Counted from the stretch's first letter, positions 9,313 through 18,625 are shown. The stretch is DNA of 64,000 nt from Lewinella sp. 4G2 (GCF_001625015.1 NZ_LVWJ02000014.1:2666001-2730000); one strand, 5' to 3'. Notes: generated by a model not told the origin, from the sequence alone. Program-made: numbers and translations.

Positions 9313-9675
9313 CTAAACCAGATCCTCTTCGCTGTAGCCCCGACCAAGTGGTTCAGGGTTCCGTTGCGGGCGCCCAAATTTCCGATCGTCGTAATTATCT
9401 CTGAGGTCGGGTAGGGGCTCCAAATGATCTTCTTCGCGGGGGTGGGAATCTTCCGGGTCCGCTAGTGGCCCGTAGATGCTCAGGCCCTGCATGGCGACGC
9501 CAATGCCCCAGCCCAGTGCGGGCCAGATCCACCATCCGCCGCCGGTAAGAAAGGTGCTGATCACAAAAAACATGAAGACCATCACGAGGTAGGTCCTCAG
9601 ATGGCGGCGGAATTCCAGCTTCTTTTCTGGTAAGGTCTTGTCTTCAAACTTCTTGCGGTGGTCGCGGCGGGACAT
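9313..9675 (-). CDS. 2TM domain membrane protein
   Basis: A 120-residue protein with a basic N-terminus (MSRRDHRKKFEDK), a conserved helix (KLEFRRHLRTYLVM) and two closely spaced membrane segments around residues 27-45 and 48-70 separated by GGGWWIWP. The tail is acidic and Pro/Arg-rich. This matches the 2TM domain family found in Bacteroidota, sometimes fused to LytTR or histidine-kinase partners; stand-alone members have no known function. It lies 72 bases downstream of psd on the same strand. Confidence 0.75.
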   Translation of the reverse strand: MSRRDHRKKFEDKTLPEKKLEFRRHLRTYLVMVFMFFVISTFLTGGGWWIWPALGWGIGVAMQGLSIYGPLADPEDSHPREEDHLEPLPDLRDNYDDRKFGRPQRNPEPLGRGYSEEDLV

Positions 9676-9747
9676 AGGCTGCAGGTGTTCTGGTAGCTAG
9701 ATGCAATTTAAGGGGAAACTGTTCTTGCCGCCAGCCAAAAAATTGGG

Positions 9748-10407
9748 TTACAACCGGGCAATGACCGTCTTGTTGCCCTTCACCTTCTGGTTGAGATCAA
9801 CTTCCAACTGCGTTCCCAGTGGCAGAAAGATATCCACTCGGCTACCGAATTTGATGAAACCAAAGTCTTCTCCCTGCCGTACAGTTTGGCCAACTTCCAG
9901 GTAATTTTTAATGCGTTTGGCGAGCGCACCGGCGATCTGCCGTAGCAAAATTTGCGTCGTTCCGTTATCAATTACTACGGTCGTCCGTTCGTTTTCGGTA
10001 CTACTTTTTGGGTGCCAGGCCACGAGGTATTTACCGGGGTGGTAGGCGTTGTAAACCACCTCGCCACCGATGGGATTCCGGTTAACGTGCACATTCACGG
10101 GAGACATGAAAATGCTGACCTGTAGACGCCGTTCCTTAAAGTATTCAGGTTCTTCAGCTTCCTCGATTACCACCACTTTGCCGTCGGCCGGGGCGTAAAT
10201 AATATTATCATCTTCCACGGGGACGAGCCGCCGCGGGTTCCGGAAAAACTGCAGGATGATCAGGAAGAAAACGAAGAGTACGCCAGCTACAATCCAACCT
10301 ACGTGCGGGATAAAGTAGAAAGCGATGGCCGTCAGTGCGGTCAGGATCGCGAGCGTCACCGTCAACATGCGGCGTCCCTCTTTGTGGATGCGGAAAGGTA
10401 GTTTCAA
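9748..10407 (-). CDS. psd: Phosphatidylserine decarboxylase family protein
   Basis: Makes phosphatidylethanolamine from phosphatidylserine at the inner membrane. The 219-residue length and architecture are those of the short PSD group: two N-terminal membrane segments (about 13-33 and 36-55), RNPRR, APADGKV, the VNVHVNR strand and the self-cleavage site FGS (Gly188-Ser189), where the Ser becomes the pyruvoyl group. The family usually sits near pssA, which is not seen here. A TATATTTG box lies 23 bases upstream of the start. Confidence 0.92.
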   Translation of the reverse strand: MKLPFRIHKEGRRMLTVTLAILTALTAIAFYFIPHVGWIVAGVLFVFFLIILQFFRNPRRLVPVEDDNIIYAPADGKVVVIEEAEEPEYFKERRLQVSIFMSPVNVHVNRNPIGGEVVYNAYHPGKYLVAWHPKSSTENERTTVVIDNGTTQILLRQIAGALAKRIKNYLEVGQTVRQGEDFGFIKFGSRVDIFLPLGTQLEVDLNQKVKGNKTVIARL

Positions 10408-10429
10408 AATGTTTGCTGGTTAGGAAGCG

Positions 10430-10437
10430 CAAATATA
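10430..10437 (-). promoter_or_regulatory. Bacteroidota -7 box (TATATTTG) of psd
   Basis: On the minus strand the sequence reads TATATTTG, an exact match to TAnnTTTG, 23 bases before the psd ATG. No clear -33 TTTG was seen. Confidence 0.5.
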
Positions 10438-10550
10438 ACGCGAGAAGCAGGCGAACGTTCTAGGTAGGGGAGCTAGATTTCGTCTGGCGCATTATATGTC
10501 TGGTTATGGTCCAAGTCCAAGAGTGAAAATTCATTAGGTAGTCTGTTTTT

Positions 10551-10567
10551 GGCGCTGCCGCGGGTGC
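10551..10567 (-). repeat. 17-bp dispersed repeat copy (C form)
   Basis: The plus strand reads GGCGCTGCCGCGGGTGC, so the copy points to the minus strand. It is intergenic between psd and the antirepressor-like gene, flanked by T5 and a G-run. Confidence 0.88.
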
Positions 10568-10924
10568 GGGGGAGGTGGGGCCTGCGGCGCAAAACCTGGG
10601 GGTTAAGAAGAACGCTGGTGCCTCCGGCGATTGCAGCGGAGAACTGGAGTCGGTGGAGGTCTTCAGGATATCGGTGGGCCCAATTTACCCCTACCTACAT
10701 GGTAACGCTTGTTTCGCAGGAGTAAAGGAGCAAGGGAGAACCAGAGAATAGAAGGATAAACCCGTAAGAGAGATGATCTGCGAATCTGAACTTACGTATC
10801 ATGATCAAGCACACGCCTTTTCTGAAAGTGACACTATTAAGATGACAAAAGACTATAATCCGCTGTAAAATGTTTTGTTATCCGCGTTCATTAGCGAAAT
10901 AATGAAATATATTTTGTTTGAAAC

Positions 10925-10955
10925 TTGATTTACGTGTTTGAAAGTGTTAGATTTG
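10925..10955 (+). promoter_or_regulatory. Bacteroidota-type promoter of the antirepressor-like gene
   Basis: TTG at 10925-10927 and TAGATTTG at 10948-10955, separated by 20 bases, match the -33/-7 layout of the Bacteroidota primary sigma factor. The ATG is 25 bases downstream. The surroundings are AT-rich compared with the window. Confidence 0.55.
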
Positions 10956-10979
10956 TTGTGTCAACAGCGGTAATCAAAC

Positions 10980-11762
10980 ATGGAGTTAGAAATCTTAACG
11001 AGCAAGCGGGGCACCAGAGTTATTCGAGCCACCCAACTTCACCGGGCTCTCGGTCTGAACGATAGCCATTATCAGGCCAATGTAAAGCAATGGCTGAAGG
11101 ACGTCTACGAATTCACTGACGGGATCCGTCGACCCGAAGGGCTGAAGGACTACGCCCGCTCCCAGAAAACGAAGGGTCAGCTTTTTCAGGAGTACTACCT
11201 CCAGGTAGAATTGGGTAAGCTCATCGCCTTAAGTACGCGTAGCAAGGTGAAGCAAGCCCTTGCCAACAAGTTGAGTAAAGAGCAAACGGTCTACCCAGAC
11301 CAGGTTACGCTTAGTACTACGGAAACCCTCGCCCTACTGGAGGAAACCAAAGCCATGGCCCGCATCAGCTGCCAACAGGCAGCCGAAAAGCGCCACGCCG
11401 CCCATTTTGCTTCCCGCCGGGGTTCGCAGGATTACTGGCAACACTTCCGCTGCGAACAAGTCGTAAAGACCACCATGGCCAGCCTACGAGATAAATTGAG
11501 TGCAAAGAAGATCAAAACCACCACGGGCCAACAACTCCGCGATCTGCTGTTGAGGCTGGACCCACTGGAAACCATCCGAATCGGTATCGTCGATCACTAC
11601 GCCGCCAAGGGTAATAGCATGCCCTACGCACAGCAAATGGGCGAACTGGCCAAAAGCTTCGCCCAGGAGCTCCACCTTGAAGTAGTAGACGACCGCCGCG
11701 GTGACCTACTTTTCGCCCCCGCCGTGGATGCGCAGATCATCAGTAAAATGCAGCGGGCTTAA
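10980..11762 (+). CDS. Phage antirepressor (AntA/KilA-N)-like protein, function unknown
   Basis: 260 residues. The first 110 or so resemble phage antirepressor N-terminal domains: a short strand pair (LEILTSKRGTRVI), RATQLHRALGL, a WLKDVYEF helix and then a YYLQVELGKLIALST helix, the order seen in AntA/BRO-type proteins. The rest is helical, Lys/Arg-rich and not recognised. There are no phage genes around it. It has its own AT-rich promoter, and its composition matches its neighbours, so it looks like a resident gene, possibly a DNA-binding regulator. I am confident that it is a gene but only moderately so about the domain. Confidence 0.6.
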   Translation: MELEILTSKRGTRVIRATQLHRALGLNDSHYQANVKQWLKDVYEFTDGIRRPEGLKDYARSQKTKGQLFQEYYLQVELGKLIALSTRSKVKQALANKLSKEQTVYPDQVTLSTTETLALLEETKAMARISCQQAAEKRHAAHFASRRGSQDYWQHFRCEQVVKTTMASLRDKLSAKKIKTTTGQQLRDLLLRLDPLETIRIGIVDHYAAKGNSMPYAQQMGELAKSFAQELHLEVVDDRRGDLLFAPAVDAQIISKMQRA

Positions 11763-11878
11763 GCATCAAATAGGCAGCGTAGCGGCGTGGCACATCAACG
11801 TAAATCAGCGGGTAAAGACAACCTCGTCGACGGTTCAGGACTTTAGCAATCAGTTTTGCTTGCTATCACCCCCCGTCC

Positions 11879-12445
11879 ATGAAACTCATTCTCGCTTCCA
11901 AATCTCCCCGCCGCTCCGAATTGCTTACGAAGGCGGGCATCCCTTTCACCATCCGTACGGCCGACACCGAAGAGATCTATCCCGACACGTTAGACGTGCT
12001 GGAAGTAGCCCCCTACCTCGCCAAGCTAAAGGCTGACGGCGCTAAGCACCTGCTCCAAAACGAGGACGAACTTCTGCTCACCGCCGATAGCGTCGTTATC
12101 CTCAACGGAAAGATCTACGGCAAACCTAAGGACCGCGCCGACGCCATCGCTACCCTCCACCAACTCTCGGGCCAACAACACACCGTTGTGACCGGCTGCT
12201 GCCTGATGGATGGCACCCGCCACGAAGTATTCAGTGGCGTATCCGAAGTCTACCTCAATGAAATGACCGATCGCGAAATCGAGAAATATGTCGACGTCTA
12301 CGAACCTTACGACAAAGCTGGTTCCTACGCCATCCAGGAGTGGGTGGGCCTGGCCAAGATTCACCGCATTGAGGGGACCTACCCCAACATCATGGGCCTA
12401 CCGGTAGACCTTGTCTACGAACGCTGGATCAACTGGGACAGATAG
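11879..12445 (+). CDS. maf: Maf family nucleoside triphosphate pyrophosphatase
   Basis: A house-cleaning enzyme that hydrolyses modified or non-canonical nucleotides (dTTP/UTP-type). It has 188 residues, the usual size. The N-terminal ASKSPRRSELL signature, the LLTADSVV acidic motif, the GKPKDRADA segment and the YEPYDKAGSYAIQEW motif are all present, the last carrying the catalytic Lys/Gln region. Only 116 bases separate it from the preceding gene; it is convergent with the M1 peptidase. Confidence 0.93.
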   Translation: MKLILASKSPRRSELLTKAGIPFTIRTADTEEIYPDTLDVLEVAPYLAKLKADGAKHLLQNEDELLLTADSVVILNGKIYGKPKDRADAIATLHQLSGQQHTVVTGCCLMDGTRHEVFSGVSEVYLNEMTDREIEKYVDVYEPYDKAGSYAIQEWVGLAKIHRIEGTYPNIMGLPVDLVYERWINWDR

Positions 12446-12537
12446 AGTAAAGAAGGGGATCGAATCAGCCAGCCTATCTCATCCGGACGGTTCGTTTGTC
12501 CGCTCAACGGCCGGTACCTTCTTAGGGAAACAGGAGT

Positions 12538-14223
12538 TTAGTCCTCCTCCGAATAAAGCTCAAGGTCGACCAGAAAGCGTTCGTCGTCGATGCGCAGCTC
12601 CTTCACCTTGTTCTTGCCAGGCAGTTTCTGCCAGTCTGGGGTCGCCTCCACGCGAAGGGAACGGTTCCCGGAAATAAGTTGGACGGGCATCGTCAGGGCC
12701 GCATCATCGGCCACCAAACGGTACTCAGCCGTATTTCCATTTTGCCGCACCTCCACGACGGGAACGTTAGGATGGCGGAGATACTGATTGAAAAATGGTC
12801 TCAGATCTCGCTTGGTGTACTGAGAGAAGTAGTCCACTACCTGTTCGGTACTGACGATACTCCGGATATTATCCTGATAGAAGCTACGGAGCATCCCGAA
12901 GAAGAGCGCATCATCGTTGATCACCCCCCGCAGTGTATGGAGCATCCAGGCACCTTTGTAGTAGTGGTCTGATCCAGCGAAATCCTGAAAGTTGACGCCG
13001 AGTGGTCCCAGCATCGGCCCTTCGTTTTTAATGAACGGGCGTTGCGTCATCAGGTAGCGGCGGGCGTCGGCTTCTCCGTAACGGTACTCCACATAAAGGG
13101 CCTCCATGTAGGTGGTGAAGCTTTCGTGGATCCACATCTCCGCGTGGTCCGCTACGCTGATGGAATTACCGAAGTACTCGTGGCCGGTTTCGTGGATGAT
13201 GATATAGTCCCAGTCCATATCCCGGGGGATGAGCCCGCCGAGGTAGCCCCGCATGTACCGGTTTCCGTAGGCGATGCCGCTCTGGTGCTCCATTCCGAGG
13301 TATGGGGTCTCGATGAGGGCGTAGCCATCTTCCCAGAAGGGATACTTCCCGAAGTAGTGTTCGTAGGCAGCCAGCATCTTATCAACCTGCTTGAATTGCT
13401 CGCGGGCAATCTCTTCGTTGTAATCCAGCACGTAGTAATCCAGTGCCAACTCCTCACCATCGAAGCTTTTGTAGGTGTCCGAGAAGTGTACGTAGGAGCC
13501 GATGTTCAGGCTGATGTTGTAATTGTTGATGGGGTAGGAGACGAACCAATCGTACCGCTTCTGGTAACGGTTGTCCAACTCCACCTCTTCCCGCAGGTTC
13601 CCGTTGCTGGCCACGTACAAACGCTTGGGAACCGTAACGCTGACGAGCATCGAATCCGGTTCATCACTCAAGTGATCTTTATTAGGCCACCAGAGGCTCG
13701 CTCCGGCCCCTTCGCAGGCGACGCCGATCCAGGTGCGGTCCTTTTTATCGAGCTTCCAGACGAAGCCACCATCCCAGGGGGCGTTCTTTGCTTCCGTAGG
13801 TCGGCCACCGTAATAAATGGTCATTCTACGGAGGACGCCATCGCTTTGTTGGCGGTTAGGGAGATCAACGAAGATCGCGTCCTCCACCCGGTCGTAGGCT
13901 AACATCCTACCGCCCTGCATGATGCTGTCCACCTGCATGTTGCGGTAGAGATCCAGTTGAATCCGGCTGGTGGGTTCCAGTACGAGGTAATCCATCTCTA
14001 CCCGTCCTTCGATCGAGCGTTCATTGGTGTTTACCTCCAGGTGTAGTTCGTAGTAGGTGACGTCGAAGCTCGTCCGCTCGGGGCGCAGGGCACCGCGTAG
14101 GGTATCCGCCAAACTAAAGTGGTGGTGGTTGAAATAATCCTGGTGATCTTGACCACTCAGGGTCACGGCCAGGAAAAGCAAGAGACCAGTAACGTAGAAT
14201 CGCAAGTTTAGGAAGCCGGGCAT
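12538..14223 (-). CDS. Secreted M1 family metalloaminopeptidase
   Basis: A zinc aminopeptidase of 561 residues with an export signal (residues 8-25, ending near LSGQ). The N-terminal beta-saddle is followed by the GMEH substrate motif at 310-313 and the zinc site HETGH (His344, Glu345, His348) with Glu367 in WIHESFTTY. It lacks the long C-terminal helical domain of PepN, like many periplasmic M1 enzymes of Bacteroidota. It likely trims peptides in the periplasm or outside for nutrition. It follows the SurA-type genes on the same strand with a 78-base gap. Confidence 0.9.
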   Translation of the reverse strand: MPGFLNLRFYVTGLLLFLAVTLSGQDHQDYFNHHHFSLADTLRGALRPERTSFDVTYYELHLEVNTNERSIEGRVEMDYLVLEPTSRIQLDLYRNMQVDSIMQGGRMLAYDRVEDAIFVDLPNRQQSDGVLRRMTIYYGGRPTEAKNAPWDGGFVWKLDKKDRTWIGVACEGAGASLWWPNKDHLSDEPDSMLVSVTVPKRLYVASNGNLREEVELDNRYQKRYDWFVSYPINNYNISLNIGSYVHFSDTYKSFDGEELALDYYVLDYNEEIAREQFKQVDKMLAAYEHYFGKYPFWEDGYALIETPYLGMEHQSGIAYGNRYMRGYLGGLIPRDMDWDYIIIHETGHEYFGNSISVADHAEMWIHESFTTYMEALYVEYRYGEADARRYLMTQRPFIKNEGPMLGPLGVNFQDFAGSDHYYKGAWMLHTLRGVINDDALFFGMLRSFYQDNIRSIVSTEQVVDYFSQYTKRDLRPFFNQYLRHPNVPVVEVRQNGNTAEYRLVADDAALTMPVQLISGNRSLRVEATPDWQKLPGKNKVKELRIDDERFLVDLELYSEED

Positions 14224-14301
14224 ATCAATCAGTTGTAGCGGTTACTGAGCGAAGGGCCGCGGGCTGGCTACCGCTCGATCGGGAGAGGGTTACGGCAAAA
14301 T

Positions 14302-15684
14302 TTACGGGCGAATGCTCTTCGCTTGGCGGCTATCATTCAGCCAGTTCTGAACGGCCGGGCACGCCTCGTACCGTTCGTCAATACTCACGAAGGTAGAATT
14401 AATGCGTTCTTCGATCCAGTCACTCAAGTAGGATTGTTGTTTGGCCTGGATGGTCGCCTGCTGAATCTTGGAATAATCCTGCTTCAGCGTCGCCCGGTGG
14501 GGAGAGGTTTGGCTCTGTAGTTGAACGATGCGTAGCAGCTTGTCGCCGGTCGGGCTTCTGAATTCGAGTACGTCGCTCACGTCACCAATCTTCATGTCGT
14601 CAATGGCAAAGTATACATCCGGGTCGAGGTCACCAATTTCGAAGAAGGTGTTGCCACTCTTGTTGTTGGTCATCCGGCCATCGTTGTTGTAGCTCTGTAC
14701 TTTGTCGAACCCGAAGCGTTTTACACCGTAACTGAAGTTGATCGTATCTACCCGAATGAGTTCGGCGATGCTATCGAGGCGGGAGCGGGCTGCTTCCACG
14801 TCGCTATCCTTCACTTCTGGTCGGATCAGGATGTGGCTTACGCGGATGGTATTACCGCGCCGTTCCTTTAGCTTAATAAGGTGGTAGCCAAATTCGGACT
14901 CCACAACCCCGCTCATTTCGCCGGGGTTCAGGTTGTAAGCAGCCGCTTCAAATTCGGGAACGAACTTGCCACGCTTCGTCCAACCCAAATCGCCACCGCC
15001 CTGGGCGGAACCGTCCTGGCTGTAGCGCTTGGCGGCATCTTCAAAAGTGGTGGCACCAGTATTGATGTCTTTGGCAATCTCTTCCAGTTTAGCGACGGTC
15101 GCCGCTCGCGTTTCCTCGTTGGCTTCCGGCTTGATGGCAATCTCGCCAACTTCCACTTCCGCGTTGAAGTAGGGCAGACTATCCTGCGGGATCTCGGCGA
15201 AGAACTTCTTCACTTCCGACGGCGTCACGGTTACCTCCCGCACTACGGAACCACGGATGCGCTCAACGGCTAGCTGTTCTCGTAAGTCTTCCCGGAATTG
15301 TTCCTTCGTCGCCGTGATGGACTGCCCGTAGTAGTCCTCAAACTGATTGATGTCACCACCCATGTAGGAAAGGATACGGTCGATACGTGCATTCAATTGG
15401 TTCTCCACCTCAGAGTCGGATACTTCGATACTGTCCAATTTGCTCTGGTTGTACAGGAGCTTGCCGACCAATATCTGATCCAGGATATTGCACCGCGCCT
15501 CGGCGGGCAAATCGTTGTTCGACTGGCTGGCGGCCAACGCAAACTGCTCTTCGACGTCAGAAAGAAGTACGTATTCACCCCCGACGCGCGCAATGACCTG
15601 ATCGATCACCGTAGACTGTGCCGTCAGACCAGCGCTCATTAAGGTTGCCAGCAGGAGGGAGAGAACGAGAGAAATAGCTTTCAT
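14302..15684 (-). CDS. SurA-like periplasmic peptidyl-prolyl isomerase/chaperone
   Basis: 460 residues with a signal peptide (to about residue 23, LTAQ). A SurA N-terminal chaperone region follows (VIDQVIARVGGEYVLLSDVE), then parvulin domains around 175-275 (GGGDLGW, FGYHLIKLKERR) and a second, more diverged one from VSHILI. It should escort outer-membrane proteins through the periplasm. It is the third of three adjacent SurA-type genes on this strand; a TACCTTTG box 23 bases upstream suggests it can also be transcribed by itself. Confidence 0.9.
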   Translation of the reverse strand: MKAISLVLSLLLATLMSAGLTAQSTVIDQVIARVGGEYVLLSDVEEQFALAASQSNNDLPAEARCNILDQILVGKLLYNQSKLDSIEVSDSEVENQLNARIDRILSYMGGDINQFEDYYGQSITATKEQFREDLREQLAVERIRGSVVREVTVTPSEVKKFFAEIPQDSLPYFNAEVEVGEIAIKPEANEETRAATVAKLEEIAKDINTGATTFEDAAKRYSQDGSAQGGGDLGWTKRGKFVPEFEAAAYNLNPGEMSGVVESEFGYHLIKLKERRGNTIRVSHILIRPEVKDSDVEAARSRLDSIAELIRVDTINFSYGVKRFGFDKVQSYNNDGRMTNNKSGNTFFEIGDLDPDVYFAIDDMKIGDVSDVLEFRSPTGDKLLRIVQLQSQTSPHRATLKQDYSKIQQATIQAKQQSYLSDWIEERINSTFVSIDERYEACPAVQNWLNDSRQAKSIRP

Positions 15685-15706
15685 AAAGGCGGGTTCTAAT
15701 CGGGCG

Positions 15707-15714
15707 CAAAGGTA
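15707..15714 (-). promoter_or_regulatory. Bacteroidota -7 box (TACCTTTG) before the SurA-like gene
   Basis: The minus strand reads TACCTTTGCGCC, matching TAnnTTTG, 23 bases before the ATG at 15684. The -33 element is not clear. Confidence 0.45.
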
Positions 15715-15797
15715 GCCCGCACGAAAGTATTCGGGAGCGGGCCTACAGGGTAGACACTACCGATGGCGGTACGGTTGGTCAGTTACCCGTCCACACC

Positions 15798-16655
15798 TTA
15801 CTTGAGGGGAAAGGTTTCAATGTTTTTCTTGCGCAATTCACGCTGGTAGATATCCTCGCGGGCGGCTTCCAGTACGTCCAGTTTACGGTTTTGCAGGATC
15901 ATCGCTCTGGCCTGATCCTCTACGTAGCTGAGGGGAGCAACCTCTAGCCGGGGCTTCACCTCGAGGAGACGGAAGTAAAAGCGGAAACCGCCCTCCTGCA
16001 GAGAGAATTCCTGCTTGTTGTTGATGTTGCTCGCCGTGAGCTCCCCCGGGGGAAGTTGGGCGGCGATCTCATCCAAACTGTACCACGCATCCTGATCAAG
16101 TAAAGAAACCTCTGCGAAGCGTTCTGAGTAGTTCTTGAGCGCTAGCGTATCGGTGATTTTCCCGTTGTTCCACAGCGCCTGGAGTTCCTCTTCCTCCTGA
16201 ATGGGGTAGGGTACGCGCAGCAGCAAACAGCGCACAATCGGTCGTTCCAATAGGTAGCGTTGCTTATTGGCCTCGTAGTAGTCGTTCAATTCCCCGTAGG
16301 ACACGTTGCTGTCAATCCGACTCTCGATCAGGAACTCCTCGTAGTGGCTGCTCACGAGGCTGGCCCGGTAGTCGCGCACCAGACGGTCGATGTTTAGATC
16401 CGGCGGCAGGTTGCGTTCGGCTTCCCATTCCAGCGAAGCGGTCTTCGTCCAGCGGGAGGTAAACGATTGCACGATCACCATACTATCCTCGCGGGTGGCT
16501 CCGGCGGGGAACATCCCGTCCAAATCCGATAAGCGTAGCTCCTTTTGGTGTACGCGCGCCAGCAGGCGGTCGTCATTCGTTTCGTCGGCGCTGCCGCAGG
16601 ATGCCAGGCAAAGGGTGGTAATCAGGACCCAACCAAGCGCTAAAGACCGGCCCAT
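15798..16655 (-). CDS. Lipoprotein related to SurA/PpiC-type chaperones
   Basis: 285 residues with a lipoprotein signal ending in LASCGS (Cys20), so it is membrane anchored. The SurA-like pattern is visible: LLARVHQKELRLSDLDGMFP near the start, a long helical linker and a C-terminal helix (LSYVEDQARAMILQNRK). I cannot find a complete parvulin active site; it may be a chaperone-only member. Its ATG overlaps the TAA of the upstream foldase gene (shared base at 16655), so the two are translationally coupled. Function is inferred from context. Confidence 0.7.
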   Translation of the reverse strand: MGRSLALGWVLITTLCLASCGSADETNDDRLLARVHQKELRLSDLDGMFPAGATREDSMVIVQSFTSRWTKTASLEWEAERNLPPDLNIDRLVRDYRASLVSSHYEEFLIESRIDSNVSYGELNDYYEANKQRYLLERPIVRCLLLRVPYPIQEEEELQALWNNGKITDTLALKNYSERFAEVSLLDQDAWYSLDEIAAQLPPGELTASNINNKQEFSLQEGGFRFYFRLLEVKPRLEVAPLSYVEDQARAMILQNRKLDVLEAAREDIYQRELRKKNIETFPLK

Positions 16656-18625
16656 TAGCGGATGATCTTGTTCAGCACTTTCTTATTGATCTTCACCGGG
16701 TAGGCGTCCCGCAACTCGGCCACCCAGCGGCGCTCGAGTTCGTCCTGGTAATCGGCGATCACGTAGCCACGGGCTTCGTCCAATTTCTTTGGAGCAGTCG
16801 GCAGAAGCTTTTCTACCTTATAGAAAGTGGCTACGCCTTCGCGCAGGTCGTTCTTCATGACGCTCACGCTGCCGACCTCCGGCTTGAGGTTTTCCATTTG
16901 GTCGAGGCGGTCGTATTCGTACCGGTCCGTTTCAGTGGTCACCTTGTCCTTACCGAAGCGGTACTGCACCTTGGCCGGTGCACTGTTCTTGGCCATCGTC
17001 ATTACTTCGTTGACGTCCACCCCTGATTTGGTGTCGACCGTATAGCGAGTGACTTCCGCGCGCGGCTTCCAGTTGTAGTCACCACGGTTCGCTTCGTAGA
17101 AGGCCAGCAGGCCGACGGTGTCTTCACTAGCCTTGTCCCAAACTTCCATTTTGGTAGCTTCGAAGAGCAGTATGCCTTCCCGGTACTCCCGCATGAGGGC
17201 AGCAAACTCCGGGTAATCCAATTCCAGTCGGCTTTCGGCGTAGCGGACGAGTTCTTCGTCGATCCAGTCGTTGTACAGTTTTGTCGCTACGGTGGTCGGC
17301 GTAGCTCCCTGATTCCGTGCCAGGCTGATGCGTTGGCGGTTGTTGCGGAGCAGGTACTGCTGGAAGTCCGCTACGGTTGCCGTTTGGCCACCCTGCATCT
17401 TGTAGAGTACGGCGTTGTTCGTCACCTCCTCCGGCTGCCAACGGGCGCTGGCAAATTTGACAGGGTCAAGCGAAGTCGTGAATGCCCGGAAGGCGGCGGC
17501 GTCTTCCTCCAATTTAGCTTCGGCGCGGGTACGTTTCAGTAATGTGCGTTTGGCCTGGGTGAAACGTGGGTCAGCTTTGACCTTGGCTTCCAGCGTGGGG
17601 CGCACCTCATCGAGGCTGAGTTGTGGCTTCCGGCTGATCCGGCGAATGAGGTGGTAGCCGGCCTTGGTTTCCACGACGTCGCTTACCTGTCCGTCACGGC
17701 TCAGGGAGAAGGCGGCGGCTTCGAAAGCAGGGTCGTAAAAGTTGATGCCGAAGTACCCGAGGTAGCCGGCGTTGTCCTTGCTCTGGCTGTCTTCGGAGTA
17801 GTCCTTGGCCACCTTGCCAAAATCCTCGCCGGCTTTCAGTTTAGCCTGGGCTTCGGTGATCTTCGCCGGAACACCAGTGTTCGTTGCTCCTTCCTGTTTG
17901 CGGACGAGGATGTGGCCAACTTCCATTTCCCCGTAGGCCTTACGCTCGGAGTGTTTGATGGCCAGGTGGTAGCCACCCTGAGTTTGAACTGGGCCTATTA
18001 CCTGACCGGTCTTCGCACCGTATAGGGCCCGCTCCAGTGCGTAGAGCCCCCGGGGGAGGGGAGCGCTTACGAAACCGATGCGGCCGCCCTTGTCTTTACT
18101 GTACTTATCGTCGCTGTATTCCTTGGCCATGACGCCAAAGTTGCCGGCGGTGACGGAAGGTTTCAGGTCCGCCACTTTCCGGTACAGGGCCAGAGTATCC
18201 TCCGGGGTAGGATTTCCTTTGAAGGCGAAGAAGATGTGGGAGAATTCCACGTCCTTCTTTTGGTGCTCGTAGAGCTCCTCAACGAGCTTGTCGGTTACCT
18301 GACGGTCCACGATGTAGTTGTCGGCCAGTTGGCGGCGGTAGCCTTCGAGCTCGCGTTGGAGGTCAGCGACCGTATCAAGGCCCATGTCGTGGGCGCGGGC
18401 CACCTTGAGCTTGAAGCGCTCGTAGAGGTCCAGGTATTCCATGACGCTGGCCTTGCTGAAATCAGCCTCTTCTTGGTTGCTCTTAGCGTAGATGTACTTG
18501 AACTCGCCGGCCGTAACTTCCTTTCCGTCAACGGTAAAGAGAATGTCAGTGTCGGCTTGGGCAAATAGGGGAGTGGCCACCGCTGCGACGAGCAGGGTGA
18601 AAAGTAATTGAGTAAGGGGCTTCAT
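16655..18625 (-). CDS. Periplasmic peptidyl-prolyl isomerase with two parvulin domains
   Basis: About 656 residues from the ATG at 18625, where a clean signal peptide begins (MKPLTQLLFTLLVAAVATPLFAQA); the longer frame from 18643 adds six residues. An N-terminal SurA-like helical region follows, then two PpiC/parvulin domains (about 130-225, with VEFSHIFFAF and GRIGFVSAPLPRG; about 240-345, with EVGHILVRK and GYLGYFGINFYDP), then a long C-terminal helical part. It is probably a foldase for outer-membrane and secreted proteins. It is first in the three-gene SurA-type cluster, with a TAGTTTTG box 66 bases upstream. Confidence 0.9.
   Translation of the reverse strand: MKPLTQLLFTLLVAAVATPLFAQADTDILFTVDGKEVTAGEFKYIYAKSNQEEADFSKASVMEYLDLYERFKLKVARAHDMGLDTVADLQRELEGYRRQLADNYIVDRQVTDKLVEELYEHQKKDVEFSHIFFAFKGNPTPEDTLALYRKVADLKPSVTAGNFGVMAKEYSDDKYSKDKGGRIGFVSAPLPRGLYALERALYGAKTGQVIGPVQTQGGYHLAIKHSERKAYGEMEVGHILVRKQEGATNTGVPAKITEAQAKLKAGEDFGKVAKDYSEDSQSKDNAGYLGYFGINFYDPAFEAAAFSLSRDGQVSDVVETKAGYHLIRRISRKPQLSLDEVRPTLEAKVKADPRFTQAKRTLLKRTRAEAKLEEDAAAFRAFTTSLDPVKFASARWQPEEVTNNAVLYKMQGGQTATVADFQQYLLRNNRQRISLARNQGATPTTVATKLYNDWIDEELVRYAESRLELDYPEFAALMREYREGILLFEATKMEVWDKASEDTVGLLAFYEANRGDYNWKPRAEVTRYTVDTKSGVDVNEVMTMAKNSAPAKVQYRFGKDKVTTETDRYEYDRLDQMENLKPEVGSVSVMKNDLREGVATFYKVEKLLPTAPKKLDEARGYVIADYQDELERRWVAELRDAYPVKINKKVLNKIIR

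Larger units (their letters stand above)
10408..10979. other. Long intergenic region with repeat copy and divergent promoters
   Basis: These 572 bases hold a probable psd promoter on the minus strand (10430-10437), one 17-bp repeat copy (10551-10567) followed by a G-rich patch, and a promoter-like box for the next plus-strand gene (10948-10955). The middle, about 10570-10900, shows no convincing frame or RNA gene to me. Confidence 0.5.

Noticed and set aside
16587-16604. Almost complete 17-bp word over the lipobox of the SurA-type lipoprotein
   Set aside because: One inserted base breaks the word, and the residues there are dictated by the lipobox. I list it only as a possible decayed copy.
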